This document shows positions 43,244 to 51,863 of a DNA stretch of 64,000 bases, one piece after another (positions within the stretch are counted from its first letter, which is position 1; each line of letters opens with the position of its first letter). Made by a program: the position numbers and the translations under genes. Under the pieces are notes generated by a model. That model had not been told where the DNA came from, searched no databases, and worked only from the letters and a program-made list of their open reading frames with translations. Origin of the DNA: Scybalousia_A sp963540815 (lineage in GTDB: Bacteria > Bacteroidota > Bacteroidia > Bacteroidales > P3); NCBI GenBank assembly GCA_963540815.1, contig CAUTQY010000001.1:1-64000 (forward strand), in the 5' to 3' direction.

Positions 43244-46113
43244 TGATTAAACTTTGTTTATTCTATTTAATCAAAACATTAAAGCCTGTGTTTTTGCTAT
43301 GGGCTTTAATGTTTTTTTTATTATCCATACCCAACAAATCATACTCTCAATACAATGTGAGTGGAAACAATCACACCGAAATAAAATATAACCAAATAAA
43401 TACTCAAAATTTTAAAATAGTTTTCCCCAATTATTATGAACCTAAGGCACAAGAATTGGCAAGAATACTTGATACTCTTATACCTAAAATATCCGAGAGC
43501 CTAAAAACAACAACGCCAAAAGTTCCCATATTGCTTCATCCCGCTTCGGCAAAGAGTAACGGACTTGCCGTTTGGGCACCAAAACGTATGGAGTTTTGGT
43601 CTTCTCCCCCTATGGATAACTATGCTTTCCCGTTTTTCTGGCAATTGGCAATACACGAATACAGGCATTCGGCTCAAATGCAGGCTATGGATGTGGGAAT
43701 AACCGGTTGGCTAAATGATGTTTTCGGAGAACATATCTTGGGGGCAGTGTGCGGAATTTGGATTCCTTATTGGTTTTTGGAAGGAGATGCTGTTGTTGCC
43801 GAGACTGCTCTTGCCCCCACAGGACGCGGACAGGAACCCAAATACAACATGTTTTTCAGGGCTATGGTAGAAGATAACAAACTATACAAACCCGAAAAGA
43901 TGTTGCTGGGCAGTATGAAAGATTTTGTTTTGGACGAGTATGCTTTGGGATACTTTATGGTATCTTATGCACGAGAGAAATACGGCAAAGATATCTGGGG
44001 AGACTGTTTGGAGAATGTGGGAAAAAACTGGTGGCGTTTTACCTCCTTTGGCAAAACAAAAAATAGGAAAATAAAATTGAATTTCAATGATTTATATAAA
44101 GAAACTCTTTCTTTTATGCAAGCAGAGTGGAAAAATAACCCTCCCCAAGACACTTCTTCTATTATAAACAAGCCTAAACTATGGGGTAAAAATAAAGAAT
44201 ATTGCGATTATAAAAATCCTATTCAAATAAATGATACAACAATTCTTGCTTTAAAAACTTCGCAATTTGAAACGCAGCAATTGGTACGTATAACGCCCAA
44301 CAACGAAAAACGACTCTTGTTTTTACCTTATTTGGAAAATTCTTATTTTGACTATAAAGATTCTTGTATATTGTATGCTCAATACTCCCCAAATATACGT
44401 TGGCAGCAAGAAAGTTACTCCAACATTATAGAATACGACTTAAAACAAGATAAGTATAGAATAATAACCTCTAACACCCTTTTTTTTCACCCGACATATC
44501 ATCCGTCTGATTCTATTTTGGTGGCATTAGAAACAGATAGTTTGGATAATCAAAAACTTGCAGTTATTGTACCGAATACCAAATTTTTCAAAAATAAGAA
44601 TTTTACAGAAAAAATACGCTCCTCTTATATAAGGAATAAATATTTGATAGGTACATATGGATTTTCTTCCCCTGCTTTGGAGCAAAAAAGCGGAGATATT
44701 TTTTTGATTGCGACCAATAGTAAAGGTAAGAGTATATTAAGGTATGACAAGCAAACCAAAGAACTTACAAATGTAACCGGAACGAGTTATGACAATATAA
44801 GCAAACTGAAAGTTTTCAAAGACAGATTATATTTTATAAAAGATATTGACAACTCTTATCAACTTGTAAGTATAAACATTAATGATAATTCGGATACCAA
44901 AATACATACCAAGGAAAAATATGGGATAGACAGTTATTTTATTTGTAACGATACAATAGTATTAAGTACCTATACTTCAAACGGTTATCGTATAGTCTCC
45001 ATACCTTACTCCGAGCAAGAGTATGATTTGAATAAAACCTCACCCAGATTTTATTTCACAAAAAGTAATCAGAGTCAGGAAAGCTTTTTGCTATGTAGTG
45101 AAATGTTTAACATAGACACTACTTTTGAAGTAAAAAAATACAGCAAACTCTGGCACAACCTAAATTTACATTCTTGGGCGCCGATATTCATAGATATACA
45201 ATCACAAGAATTGGGATGGGGGGCAAGTATTATGTCCCAAAACCTACTTTCCACCTCCGTTCTTAGTGCCGGATTTAATTTTCACATAAATGACAAAAAC
45301 ACTCTTTTTGCACATTACACATACTCGGGGCTATATCCTATTATGGATTTCACTCTCAATTTTAGACCCAGAGATGTAGGTAGAGACTTGGATTCCAATC
45401 TTGTAAAGTATTTAAATTTTAATGAAGTTAGTATCAAAACAGACATTACCCTACCTTTTACGTGGGTAAATAGAAACTTTTATAACAATTTAAGTCTTAG
45501 TTTTCACTACTCCTTGACCAATATATTTAGCAGAGAAAACATAACACCCACTACTCTTTTTAACTCTATGGGTTATTCTTTACGGCTTTCAAATTATGCG
45601 GTACAGGCAAATAACGACCTCTACCCGCGTTGGGGGCACATTACCTCGGCAAAATATATTAGAACATTGACCTCAGACAACGCTTATATAATATCCGTTT
45701 CCAATCAAATTTTCTTTCCGGGTATATGGAGAAATCATAGTTTTAGTCTCACCTCTTCCATACAGCTTAACACACCTGACATTTATTATTTTCCCAACGA
45801 AGTAGCTTTTGTCAGAGGTATGACTATAATTTTACCAAAAAGATATTACGGTTTGCTTATCAGTTATAATTTCCCCATAGTTTATCCGGATTCGGGTATT
45901 GGAAACATATTATACATAAAGAGATTGATAGCAAAACCTTTTTATAATATAGGCTCGTATGATAAGGAAATTTTTACCTCCTACGGCTCGGATATAGTTG
46001 CAAAGGTACATGTATTTAACATTACTTTTCCCTTGGATGTAGGTATTAGGTTAGGTTATGTAAAAGAAATAAAACGAAGTTTTGCTTCTATGTTATTTAA
46101 TATAAGTATCTGA
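43243..46113 (+). CDS. Exported gluzincin-like zinc protease fused to a probable outer-membrane barrel
   Basis: The 956-residue protein has an N-terminal hydrophobic export signal (about residues 15-36, end near KSYSQ). A protease-like domain of about 200 residues follows with HEYRH (138-142, an HExxH motif) and a downstream EG at 180 in WIPYWFLEGDA, the third ligand expected for gluzincins. The middle (about 290-600) has short repeated strands like a WD40/PD40 propeller. The last about 300 residues (from near HSWAPIFIDIQSQELGWG) are barrel-like, ending RSFASMLFNISI. I know no named family with all three parts. GTG 43243 overlaps the pepD stop by one base; ATG 43309 would leave a poor signal. 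A terminator-like hairpin lies in the first codons. The end overlaps the convergent next gene by 21 nt. Confidence 0.78.
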   Translation: MIKLCLFYLIKTLKPVFLLWALMFFLLSIPNKSYSQYNVSGNNHTEIKYNQINTQNFKIVFPNYYEPKAQELARILDTLIPKISESLKTTTPKVPILLHPASAKSNGLAVWAPKRMEFWSSPPMDNYAFPFFWQLAIHEYRHSAQMQAMDVGITGWLNDVFGEHILGAVCGIWIPYWFLEGDAVVAETALAPTGRGQEPKYNMFFRAMVEDNKLYKPEKMLLGSMKDFVLDEYALGYFMVSYAREKYGKDIWGDCLENVGKNWWRFTSFGKTKNRKIKLNFNDLYKETLSFMQAEWKNNPPQDTSSIINKPKLWGKNKEYCDYKNPIQINDTTILALKTSQFETQQLVRITPNNEKRLLFLPYLENSYFDYKDSCILYAQYSPNIRWQQESYSNIIEYDLKQDKYRIITSNTLFFHPTYHPSDSILVALETDSLDNQKLAVIVPNTKFFKNKNFTEKIRSSYIRNKYLIGTYGFSSPALEQKSGDIFLIATNSKGKSILRYDKQTKELTNVTGTSYDNISKLKVFKDRLYFIKDIDNSYQLVSININDNSDTKIHTKEKYGIDSYFICNDTIVLSTYTSNGYRIVSIPYSEQEYDLNKTSPRFYFTKSNQSQESFLLCSEMFNIDTTFEVKKYSKLWHNLNLHSWAPIFIDIQSQELGWGASIMSQNLLSTSVLSAGFNFHINDKNTLFAHYTYSGLYPIMDFTLNFRPRDVGRDLDSNLVKYLNFNEVSIKTDITLPFTWVNRNFYNNLSLSFHYSLTNIFSRENITPTTLFNSMGYSLRLSNYAVQANNDLYPRWGHITSAKYIRTLTSDNAYIISVSNQIFFPGIWRNHSFSLTSSIQLNTPDIYYFPNEVAFVRGMTIILPKRYYGLLISYNFPIVYPDSGIGNILYIKRLIAKPFYNIGSYDKEIFTSYGSDIVAKVHVFNITFPLDVGIRLGYVKEIKRSFASMLFNISI
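43274..43320 (+). terminator. Terminator-like hairpin (possible attenuator) after pepD, inside the next gene's start
   Basis: AAACATTAAAGCC (43274-43286) and GGCTTTAATGTTT (43302-43314) form a perfect 13-bp stem with a 15-nt loop, followed by TTTTTA. It has every mark of an intrinsic terminator for the hutI-ispE-pepD unit, yet lies in codons 11-26 of the reading frame that begins at 43243. Confidence 0.8.
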
Positions 46114-46914
46114 AACAGGTCGTTTCTTTTTTTGTGGTTTGTGTTTATTGCTCATTCTAAGGGCTTTTGTTGCAAGAGGCTTATCTGCACGATAGATATA
46201 TCTCAACCAATTGGTTTGTCTATGTGTGTTGTGGGTTAAATGTCCTATAGAAAAAATACTTTTATCTTTAAGCCTTACGAAACCTTCGCTCCATGTCCCC
46301 GCATCCAGATATATTGCATCCTTTATACCCACCTCTTTTAGTGCGTTGGCAAAATCTTCAAAAGATAATCTGCCTACACTTTCTATGACAACACCACGAC
46401 CGTTATATATGGACAAACATCTGCGAAAAGTAGGTTTTTGTTTGCGAAAAATAGTACACTCCACTGTGTCTCCGTCCTTTAAAATAAGCATTTGTTGGAA
46501 GTATGAACCATTGTTTTTTTGAGCTATTTTTTTATAGACAATAGCATTGTCTGAGAGATGGTCTATTATTATAGTATCTTTTAGTATTAAACAAAAGCCC
46601 GTTTCTCCGTCGGACTTGTGTTTGTAGAGTTCTCCTTTGCAAACATAGTCTCCAACTACATCTCTAAGATTACTTGCCGTGAAGGCACAGGCAACCGATA
46701 AGGCTATATCCTTGTAATTGGAATCCGGTCGCTGGTTGGTAAAAGAAACTCTGCTATTGTGTGGTGTATAAAAAACCAAAGAACAGTCCAAAGTATCTTT
46801 TTTCATAAAAACAGTATCCAAACTAACGTATGCATAGGTAGGAGGTTTGCTTTGAGCCAAAGAAAAAATACTCACAAACATAAAAATACTGCAAAGTAAC
46901 CAACGGTATTTCAT
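46093..46914 (-). CDS. Exported protein resembling phosphodiester glycosidases (NAGPA/DUF2233-like)
   Basis: About 273 residues from ATG 46914, chosen because it gives a good signal peptide (MKYRWLLCSIFMFVSIFS, cleavage near LAQS); an in-frame ATG at 46968 adds 18 residues. The layout fits the phosphodiester glycosidase fold: DIALSVACAFTASNLRDVVGDYVCKG early, FCLILKDTIIIDHLSDN in the middle, and RGVVIESVGRLSFEDFANALKEVGIKDAIYLDAGTWSEGFVRL late, where other members have a conserved LDGG or LDxG. The family removes sugar-1-phosphate linkages in eukaryotic NAGPA; bacterial roles are mostly unknown. The basic tail (NKHKPQKKKRPVS) overlaps the convergent protease-barrel gene by 21 nt. The assignment is by pattern only. 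Confidence 0.6.
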   Translation of the reverse strand: MKYRWLLCSIFMFVSIFSLAQSKPPTYAYVSLDTVFMKKDTLDCSLVFYTPHNSRVSFTNQRPDSNYKDIALSVACAFTASNLRDVVGDYVCKGELYKHKSDGETGFCLILKDTIIIDHLSDNAIVYKKIAQKNNGSYFQQMLILKDGDTVECTIFRKQKPTFRRCLSIYNGRGVVIESVGRLSFEDFANALKEVGIKDAIYLDAGTWSEGFVRLKDKSIFSIGHLTHNTHRQTNWLRYIYRADKPLATKALRMSNKHKPQKKKRPVSDTYIK

Positions 46915-46988
46915 GAGTATGTGGTAGAAAATATTTTTACAATACACATTCTTTATTACAACCGACAAAAGTCTTTTTTAGTTGTAAA

Positions 46989-47291
46989 TCAAGCTTGCCC
47001 CATAGGGTTCATTACCGTGTAATTTGTTTCTGTGGTGTCTACTATTTGCCCGTTGATTTGTTCGTATTTTGCTATATTATCTTGCAGAGCACGTAATAAT
47101 TTTTTCGCATGCATGGGGGCTAGTATTACACGGCTTCTTACTTGTGCCTTAGGAACTGCCGGCATTATTTGTAAAAAATCTACCACAAACTCCGAAGCCG
47201 AATGTTGAATTATTTGCAAATTGGAATACACCCCTTGTGCTATTTCACCATTAAGTTCTATATCTAATTTTTGCTCTTTATTTTCTTCCAT
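46989..47291 (-). CDS. DUF3467 domain protein
   Basis: The 100-residue cytosolic protein has the DUF3467 pattern: KLDIELNGEIAQGVYSNLQIIQHSASEFVVDFLQIMP, then SRVILAPMHAKKLLRALQDNIAKYE. It is commonly found just downstream of rpoC in Bacteroidetes, as here (about 90 nt after the rpoC stop, past a hairpin). Its role is not established, although the conserved position next to RNA polymerase genes suggests a housekeeping function. No signal peptide or membrane helix is present. Confidence 0.9.
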   Translation of the reverse strand: MEENKEQKLDIELNGEIAQGVYSNLQIIQHSASEFVVDFLQIMPAVPKAQVRSRVILAPMHAKKLLRALQDNIAKYEQINGQIVDTTETNYTVMNPMGQA

Positions 47292-47324
47292 TCTTGAAAA
47301 ATATCAGTTTGATTTATACTTAAA

Positions 47325-47357
47325 AGTGTAGTGTATTTTAATTTAATACACTACACT
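47325..47357 (-). terminator. Hairpin between rpoC and the DUF3467 gene
   Basis: AGTGTAGTGTATT (minus strand 47357-47345) and its complement (47337-47325) form a perfect 13-bp stem with a 7-nt loop, 25 nt after the rpoC stop. On the minus strand it is followed by TTTAAGTATAAATC, a weak T tract, so it may be a partial terminator that lowers expression of the DUF3467 gene. Confidence 0.6.
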
Positions 47358-47382
47358 ATAAATGAATTAACAATTAAAAACT

Positions 47383-50300
47383 TTATTTAGCTGTAGCTTT
47401 TCTGCCTTTTTTTATGGGTTGTATGGTGGCTTGATTAAGTCCTTCCAACTGCTCTTTGTTGGCAACGAAAATTTTTTGATATTCTCTAAGACCCGTACCC
47501 GCAGGAATTAAGTGTCCTACAAGTACATTTTCTTTCATACCAACCAAGTCATCCGTCTTTGCACTTATGGCAGCCTCCGTCAAAACTTTTGTTGTTTCTT
47601 GGAAAGAAGCGGCCGATAAGAAACTCTTCGTTTGCAAAGAAGCGCGGGTTATTCCCTGAAGTATCTGATGAGCCGTTGCAGGTTGAGTATCTCTTGATTC
47701 CATAGTCTTAAGGTCTCTGCGTTTAAGAGAAGAATTTTCATCTCTAAGTTCCCTTGCCGTAATTATTTGACCAGTGTTATAAGTACCACTGTCTCCGGAA
47801 TCGGTAATTACTTTTTTACCATACAACTTATCGTTTTCCTCTTGGAAATCTATCTTATTTATAGCCTCTCCCTCAAGAAAATGAGTATCACCCGGATCTT
47901 CTATTTCTACCTTACGCATCATCTGACGAACGATAACCTCGAAATGCTTATCATTTATCTTAACACCCTGCAGACGATAAACATCCTGTGCTTCGTTGAC
48001 TATATATTTTTGAACTTCCAAAGGTCCCAAAACATTAAGTATATCCGCCGGTGCTATCTCGCCCTCGGAAAGAGTTGCCCCCGCCTTGACATAGTCGTTT
48101 TCTTGGGCAAGTATCTGACGAGAAGTTGGTATAAGATAAGAAACCTTTTCTCCCGTTCTTCCCGTAATAACGATTTCACGATTACCGCGTTTAAGTTTCT
48201 TATTAAAAGAAACAACACCATCTATTTCCGCTATAATTGCTTGGTCGGAAGGATTTCTTGCCTCAAATAACTCCGTTACTCTAGGCAGACCTCCCGTTAT
48301 GTCGCCGGCTTTGGCAGAAGAACGCGGAATATTTGCAAGAATATCTCCGGCTTGTGTCTCTTCTCCTTCATCTATGGACAAATGGGCGCCAACAGGCATA
48401 TCATAAGTTTTTATCACCTCTCCGTTTTCATCAATTATACTAATTGAAGGATTTTTGGATTTTTGTTTGGTTTCTATAATGATACGTTCATTAAGCCCCG
48501 TCTCATTATCGGACTCTTCTCTATATGTAACGTCTTTTTCTATGGATTCAAAAATAGCCTTACCGCTAACCTCGGAAAGTATAGGGGCGTTGTAAGGGTC
48601 CCATTCTGCTATAATGTCATCTGAGGAAACATTGTCTCCGCTCTTGAAAAACAAATAAGCTCCGTACGGAATGTTTGCCGTCATCAATATACTCTTTGTA
48701 GACTCATTGATTATGTGCATTTCGGCAGAACGTCCTATAACTCTCGTACATTGTTTTTCCTCACCGGTACTATTAACATAAACATAAGGAACATCTCTTA
48801 ATTCTTCTATTCTAAGAATACCGCTACATTTATCCTTAACTATAATCTGGGAAACATTACCGGCATTACCGGCAACACCACCAACGTGGAAAGTACGTAA
48901 AGTAAGCTGAGTTCCCGGCTCACCTATGGCTTGAGCCGCAATGACTCCGACACTTTCTCCTCTTTGAACAAGTTTACCTGTTGCAAGATTACGTCCGTAA
49001 CATTTTGCACAAACACCATGTTTGGATTCACAGGTGAGTACGGAACGTATTTCTATCTCTTCTATCGGAGATTCTTCTATCTTCAAACATATTTCCTCCG
49101 TAAGCTCATCTCCCTCTTTGGCAATTACTTCTCCCGTTTGAGGGTGAATTATATCATGCAGAGTTACTCGTCCCAATATTCTGTCATACAAAGATTGTAC
49201 AACCTCATCATTTCTCACCAAAGCCGTTGTAGGTATACCTCTCAATGTACCGCAATCCTCTTCATTGATGATTACATCGTGAGCAACATCTACCAAACGT
49301 CTTGTCAAATAGCCGGCGTCTGCTGTTTTCAAAGCCGTATCCGCCAAACCTTTACGGGCTCCGTGAGTAGAAATAAAGTACTCCAAAACCGTAAGTCCTT
49401 CTTTGAAGTTGGAGATAATAGGGTTCTCTATAATTTCCGCACCACCCGAACCTGCTTTTTGAGGTTTAGCCATCAAGCCGCGCATACCCGATAACTGACG
49501 AATCTGTTCTCTACTACCGCGAGCGCCAGAATCCAACATCATATACACTGCATTGAATCCTTGTCTGTCAGCGGACATGTGTTGCATTACATGGTTTGCC
49601 AACTTTCTATTGGCATCCGTCCATATATCTATAACCTGATTATAACGTTCGTTATTGGTTATAAGACCCATTTGATAGTTGGCAACAATCTCATCCACTC
49701 TATTTTCGGCATCTGAGATAATATCAACTTTTTCTTCCGGTACTATAACATCGGCAAGATTAAAAGAAAGACCTCCCTTAAATGCCATGTAATATCCCTT
49801 GTCTTTTATATCATCAAGAAATTGTACCGTACGAGCAGAACCGCAAGTTTTGAGTACGCTGCCTATAATATCCCTAAGTACGTTTTTCTTTATCAAAACA
49901 TTAATATAGCCATATTCTTCTGGTACAAGCATATTAAACAACACTCTTCCTACTGTTGTTTTTATACCTTTTGTTGAACTAACTATAATATCCTGAGAGG
50001 AAATATCCAATTTTTCTCCTATCGGAGTAAAACAATTATCTCCTATCTTTATACAAGACTTGTCCTTTCCCTCCTTTTTATCAAAATATGTTACACTTGC
50101 AAGCCCCAATCCTCTATAATTTCTGTATAAAGTTATACCCGCATGCAAATCAACTCTTTTTTCATTATAAGCTATTTGTACGTCCTCAAAAGAATAGAAA
50201 GCCTTTCCTTCTCCTTTTACCACAAAACCCTCATCGGTATATCTTTCTTTTGTCATATAATAAAGACCGAGTATCATATCCTGCGAAGGAACGGTTATGG

Positions 50301-51837
50301 GTGCACCATTTGCCGGGTTGAGTACATTGTGAGAAGAAAGCATGAGAAGTTGAGCCTCCAAAATAGCCGCATTTCCCAAAGGTAAGTGTACAGCCATCTG
50401 GTCGCCGTCAAAGTCTGCGTTAAAACCCGTACAAACCAAAGGGTGCAGACGTATGGCTTTGCCCTCAACTAATTTGGGTTGAAAGGCTTGAATACCCAGA
50501 CGGTGAAGAGTCGGAGCTCTATTCAAAAGCACCGGATGCCCCTTAACTATATTTTCCAATATTTCTATAACAACAGGGTCTTTTCTATCAACTATACGTT
50601 TGGCAGATTTAACTGTCTTGACCAAACCTCTTTCCAATATTTTTCTGATGATAAAGGGTTTGAACAACTCTGTTGCCATATCTTTCGGCAAACCGCATTC
50701 ATGCATTTTTAAATCCGGTCCTACAACTATAACGGAACGACCAGAGTAATCAACACGCTTACCCAAAAGATTTTGACGAAAACGACCTTGTTTTCCTTTC
50801 AAACTATCCGATAATGACTTCAATGCACGATTGGAATCCGAACGCACGGAAACAGCCTTACGAGAATTATCGAATAGAGAATCCACTGCTTCTTGTAGCA
50901 TACGTTTCTCGTTTCGCATGATTACGTCAGGCGCCTTTATTTCCACCAACCTTTTCAAACGATTATTTCTTATGATAACTCTACGGTAAAGGTCGTTCAA
51001 ATCAGAAGTCGCAAATCTGCCTCCGTCCAACGGAACCAAAGGACGCAAGTCCGGCGGAATAACAGGAACAACTCTTACTATCATCCATTCCGGTCTGTTT
51101 TCCATCTTTGCATTTGCCTCTCTAAAAGATTCTACAACATTAAGACGTTTCAAAGCCTCGTGTTTTCTTTGTTGTGAAGTCTCTTTGTGTGCTGCATCTC
51201 TAAGAGTATAAGAAAGACCGTCCAAATCCAAATCTTTAAGCAAATCATACAAAGCCTCAGCTCCCATCTTTGCTATGAATTTATTGGGGTCATCCTCCGG
51301 TAAAAGAGAATTTTCGGGAGGAAGAGAAGTTATTACGGAAGTATAATCATCCTCCGTTAATAAATCCAACCTGTTAATTCCATCTTTTTCTTTAATACCG
51401 GGCTGTATTACTATATACTTTTCATAGTATATAACGGAATCCAATTTTTTAGATTGCAATCCCAACAAAGAACCTATCTTGTTCGGCAAAGAACGGAAAA
51501 ACCATATGTGAGCCACAGGAACAACCAATTGTATGTGCCCCATTCTTTCTCGTCTGACTTTCTTTTCGGTTACCTCTACTCCACATCTGTCACATACCAA
51601 CCCTTTATATCTGATTCTCTTATATTTTCCACAGTGACATTCCCAATCCTTAACAGGTCCAAATATTTTTTCACAAAACAAACCGTCTTTCTCAGGTTTG
51701 TATGTTCTGTAATTTATTGTTTCAGGCTTAGTAACCTCTCCTCTTGACCTTTTGAGTATGTTATCGGGAGAAGCAAGGCTAATAGTCATACTATGAAACA
51801 CACTATTAGTATTACCCTCTTTATTATTTATTGCCAT
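47383..51837 (-). CDS. rpoC: DNA-directed RNA polymerase subunit beta'
   Basis: The 1484-residue protein is a full-length beta' subunit. The N-terminal zinc ribbon reads CHCGKYKRIRYKGLVCDRCGVEV. The catalytic magnesium triad is in FNADFDGDQMAVHLPL. The bridge and trigger helix regions carry GLMAKPQKAGSGGAEIIENPI and THGARKGLADTALKTADAGYLTRRLVDVAHD. The second zinc site is CESKHGVCAKCYGRNLATG. The C-terminus is basic (QPIKKGRKATAK). It lies 26 nt after rpoB and ends before the hairpin at 47325-47357. Confidence 0.99.
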   Translation of the reverse strand: MAINNKEGNTNSVFHSMTISLASPDNILKRSRGEVTKPETINYRTYKPEKDGLFCEKIFGPVKDWECHCGKYKRIRYKGLVCDRCGVEVTEKKVRRERMGHIQLVVPVAHIWFFRSLPNKIGSLLGLQSKKLDSVIYYEKYIVIQPGIKEKDGINRLDLLTEDDYTSVITSLPPENSLLPEDDPNKFIAKMGAEALYDLLKDLDLDGLSYTLRDAAHKETSQQRKHEALKRLNVVESFREANAKMENRPEWMIVRVVPVIPPDLRPLVPLDGGRFATSDLNDLYRRVIIRNNRLKRLVEIKAPDVIMRNEKRMLQEAVDSLFDNSRKAVSVRSDSNRALKSLSDSLKGKQGRFRQNLLGKRVDYSGRSVIVVGPDLKMHECGLPKDMATELFKPFIIRKILERGLVKTVKSAKRIVDRKDPVVIEILENIVKGHPVLLNRAPTLHRLGIQAFQPKLVEGKAIRLHPLVCTGFNADFDGDQMAVHLPLGNAAILEAQLLMLSSHNVLNPANGAPITVPSQDMILGLYYMTKERYTDEGFVVKGEGKAFYSFEDVQIAYNEKRVDLHAGITLYRNYRGLGLASVTYFDKKEGKDKSCIKIGDNCFTPIGEKLDISSQDIIVSSTKGIKTTVGRVLFNMLVPEEYGYINVLIKKNVLRDIIGSVLKTCGSARTVQFLDDIKDKGYYMAFKGGLSFNLADVIVPEEKVDIISDAENRVDEIVANYQMGLITNNERYNQVIDIWTDANRKLANHVMQHMSADRQGFNAVYMMLDSGARGSREQIRQLSGMRGLMAKPQKAGSGGAEIIENPIISNFKEGLTVLEYFISTHGARKGLADTALKTADAGYLTRRLVDVAHDVIINEEDCGTLRGIPTTALVRNDEVVQSLYDRILGRVTLHDIIHPQTGEVIAKEGDELTEEICLKIEESPIEEIEIRSVLTCESKHGVCAKCYGRNLATGKLVQRGESVGVIAAQAIGEPGTQLTLRTFHVGGVAGNAGNVSQIIVKDKCSGILRIEELRDVPYVYVNSTGEEKQCTRVIGRSAEMHIINESTKSILMTANIPYGAYLFFKSGDNVSSDDIIAEWDPYNAPILSEVSGKAIFESIEKDVTYREESDNETGLNERIIIETKQKSKNPSISIIDENGEVIKTYDMPVGAHLSIDEGEETQAGDILANIPRSSAKAGDITGGLPRVTELFEARNPSDQAIIAEIDGVVSFNKKLKRGNREIVITGRTGEKVSYLIPTSRQILAQENDYVKAGATLSEGEIAPADILNVLGPLEVQKYIVNEAQDVYRLQGVKINDKHFEVIVRQMMRKVEIEDPGDTHFLEGEAINKIDFQEENDKLYGKKVITDSGDSGTYNTGQIITARELRDENSSLKRRDLKTMESRDTQPATAHQILQGITRASLQTKSFLSAASFQETTKVLTEAAISAKTDDLVGMKENVLVGHLIPAGTGLREYQKIFVANKEQLEGLNQATIQPIKKGRKATAK

Positions 51838-51863
51838 ATCCTAACTGCTCTTCTTTTCTACAA

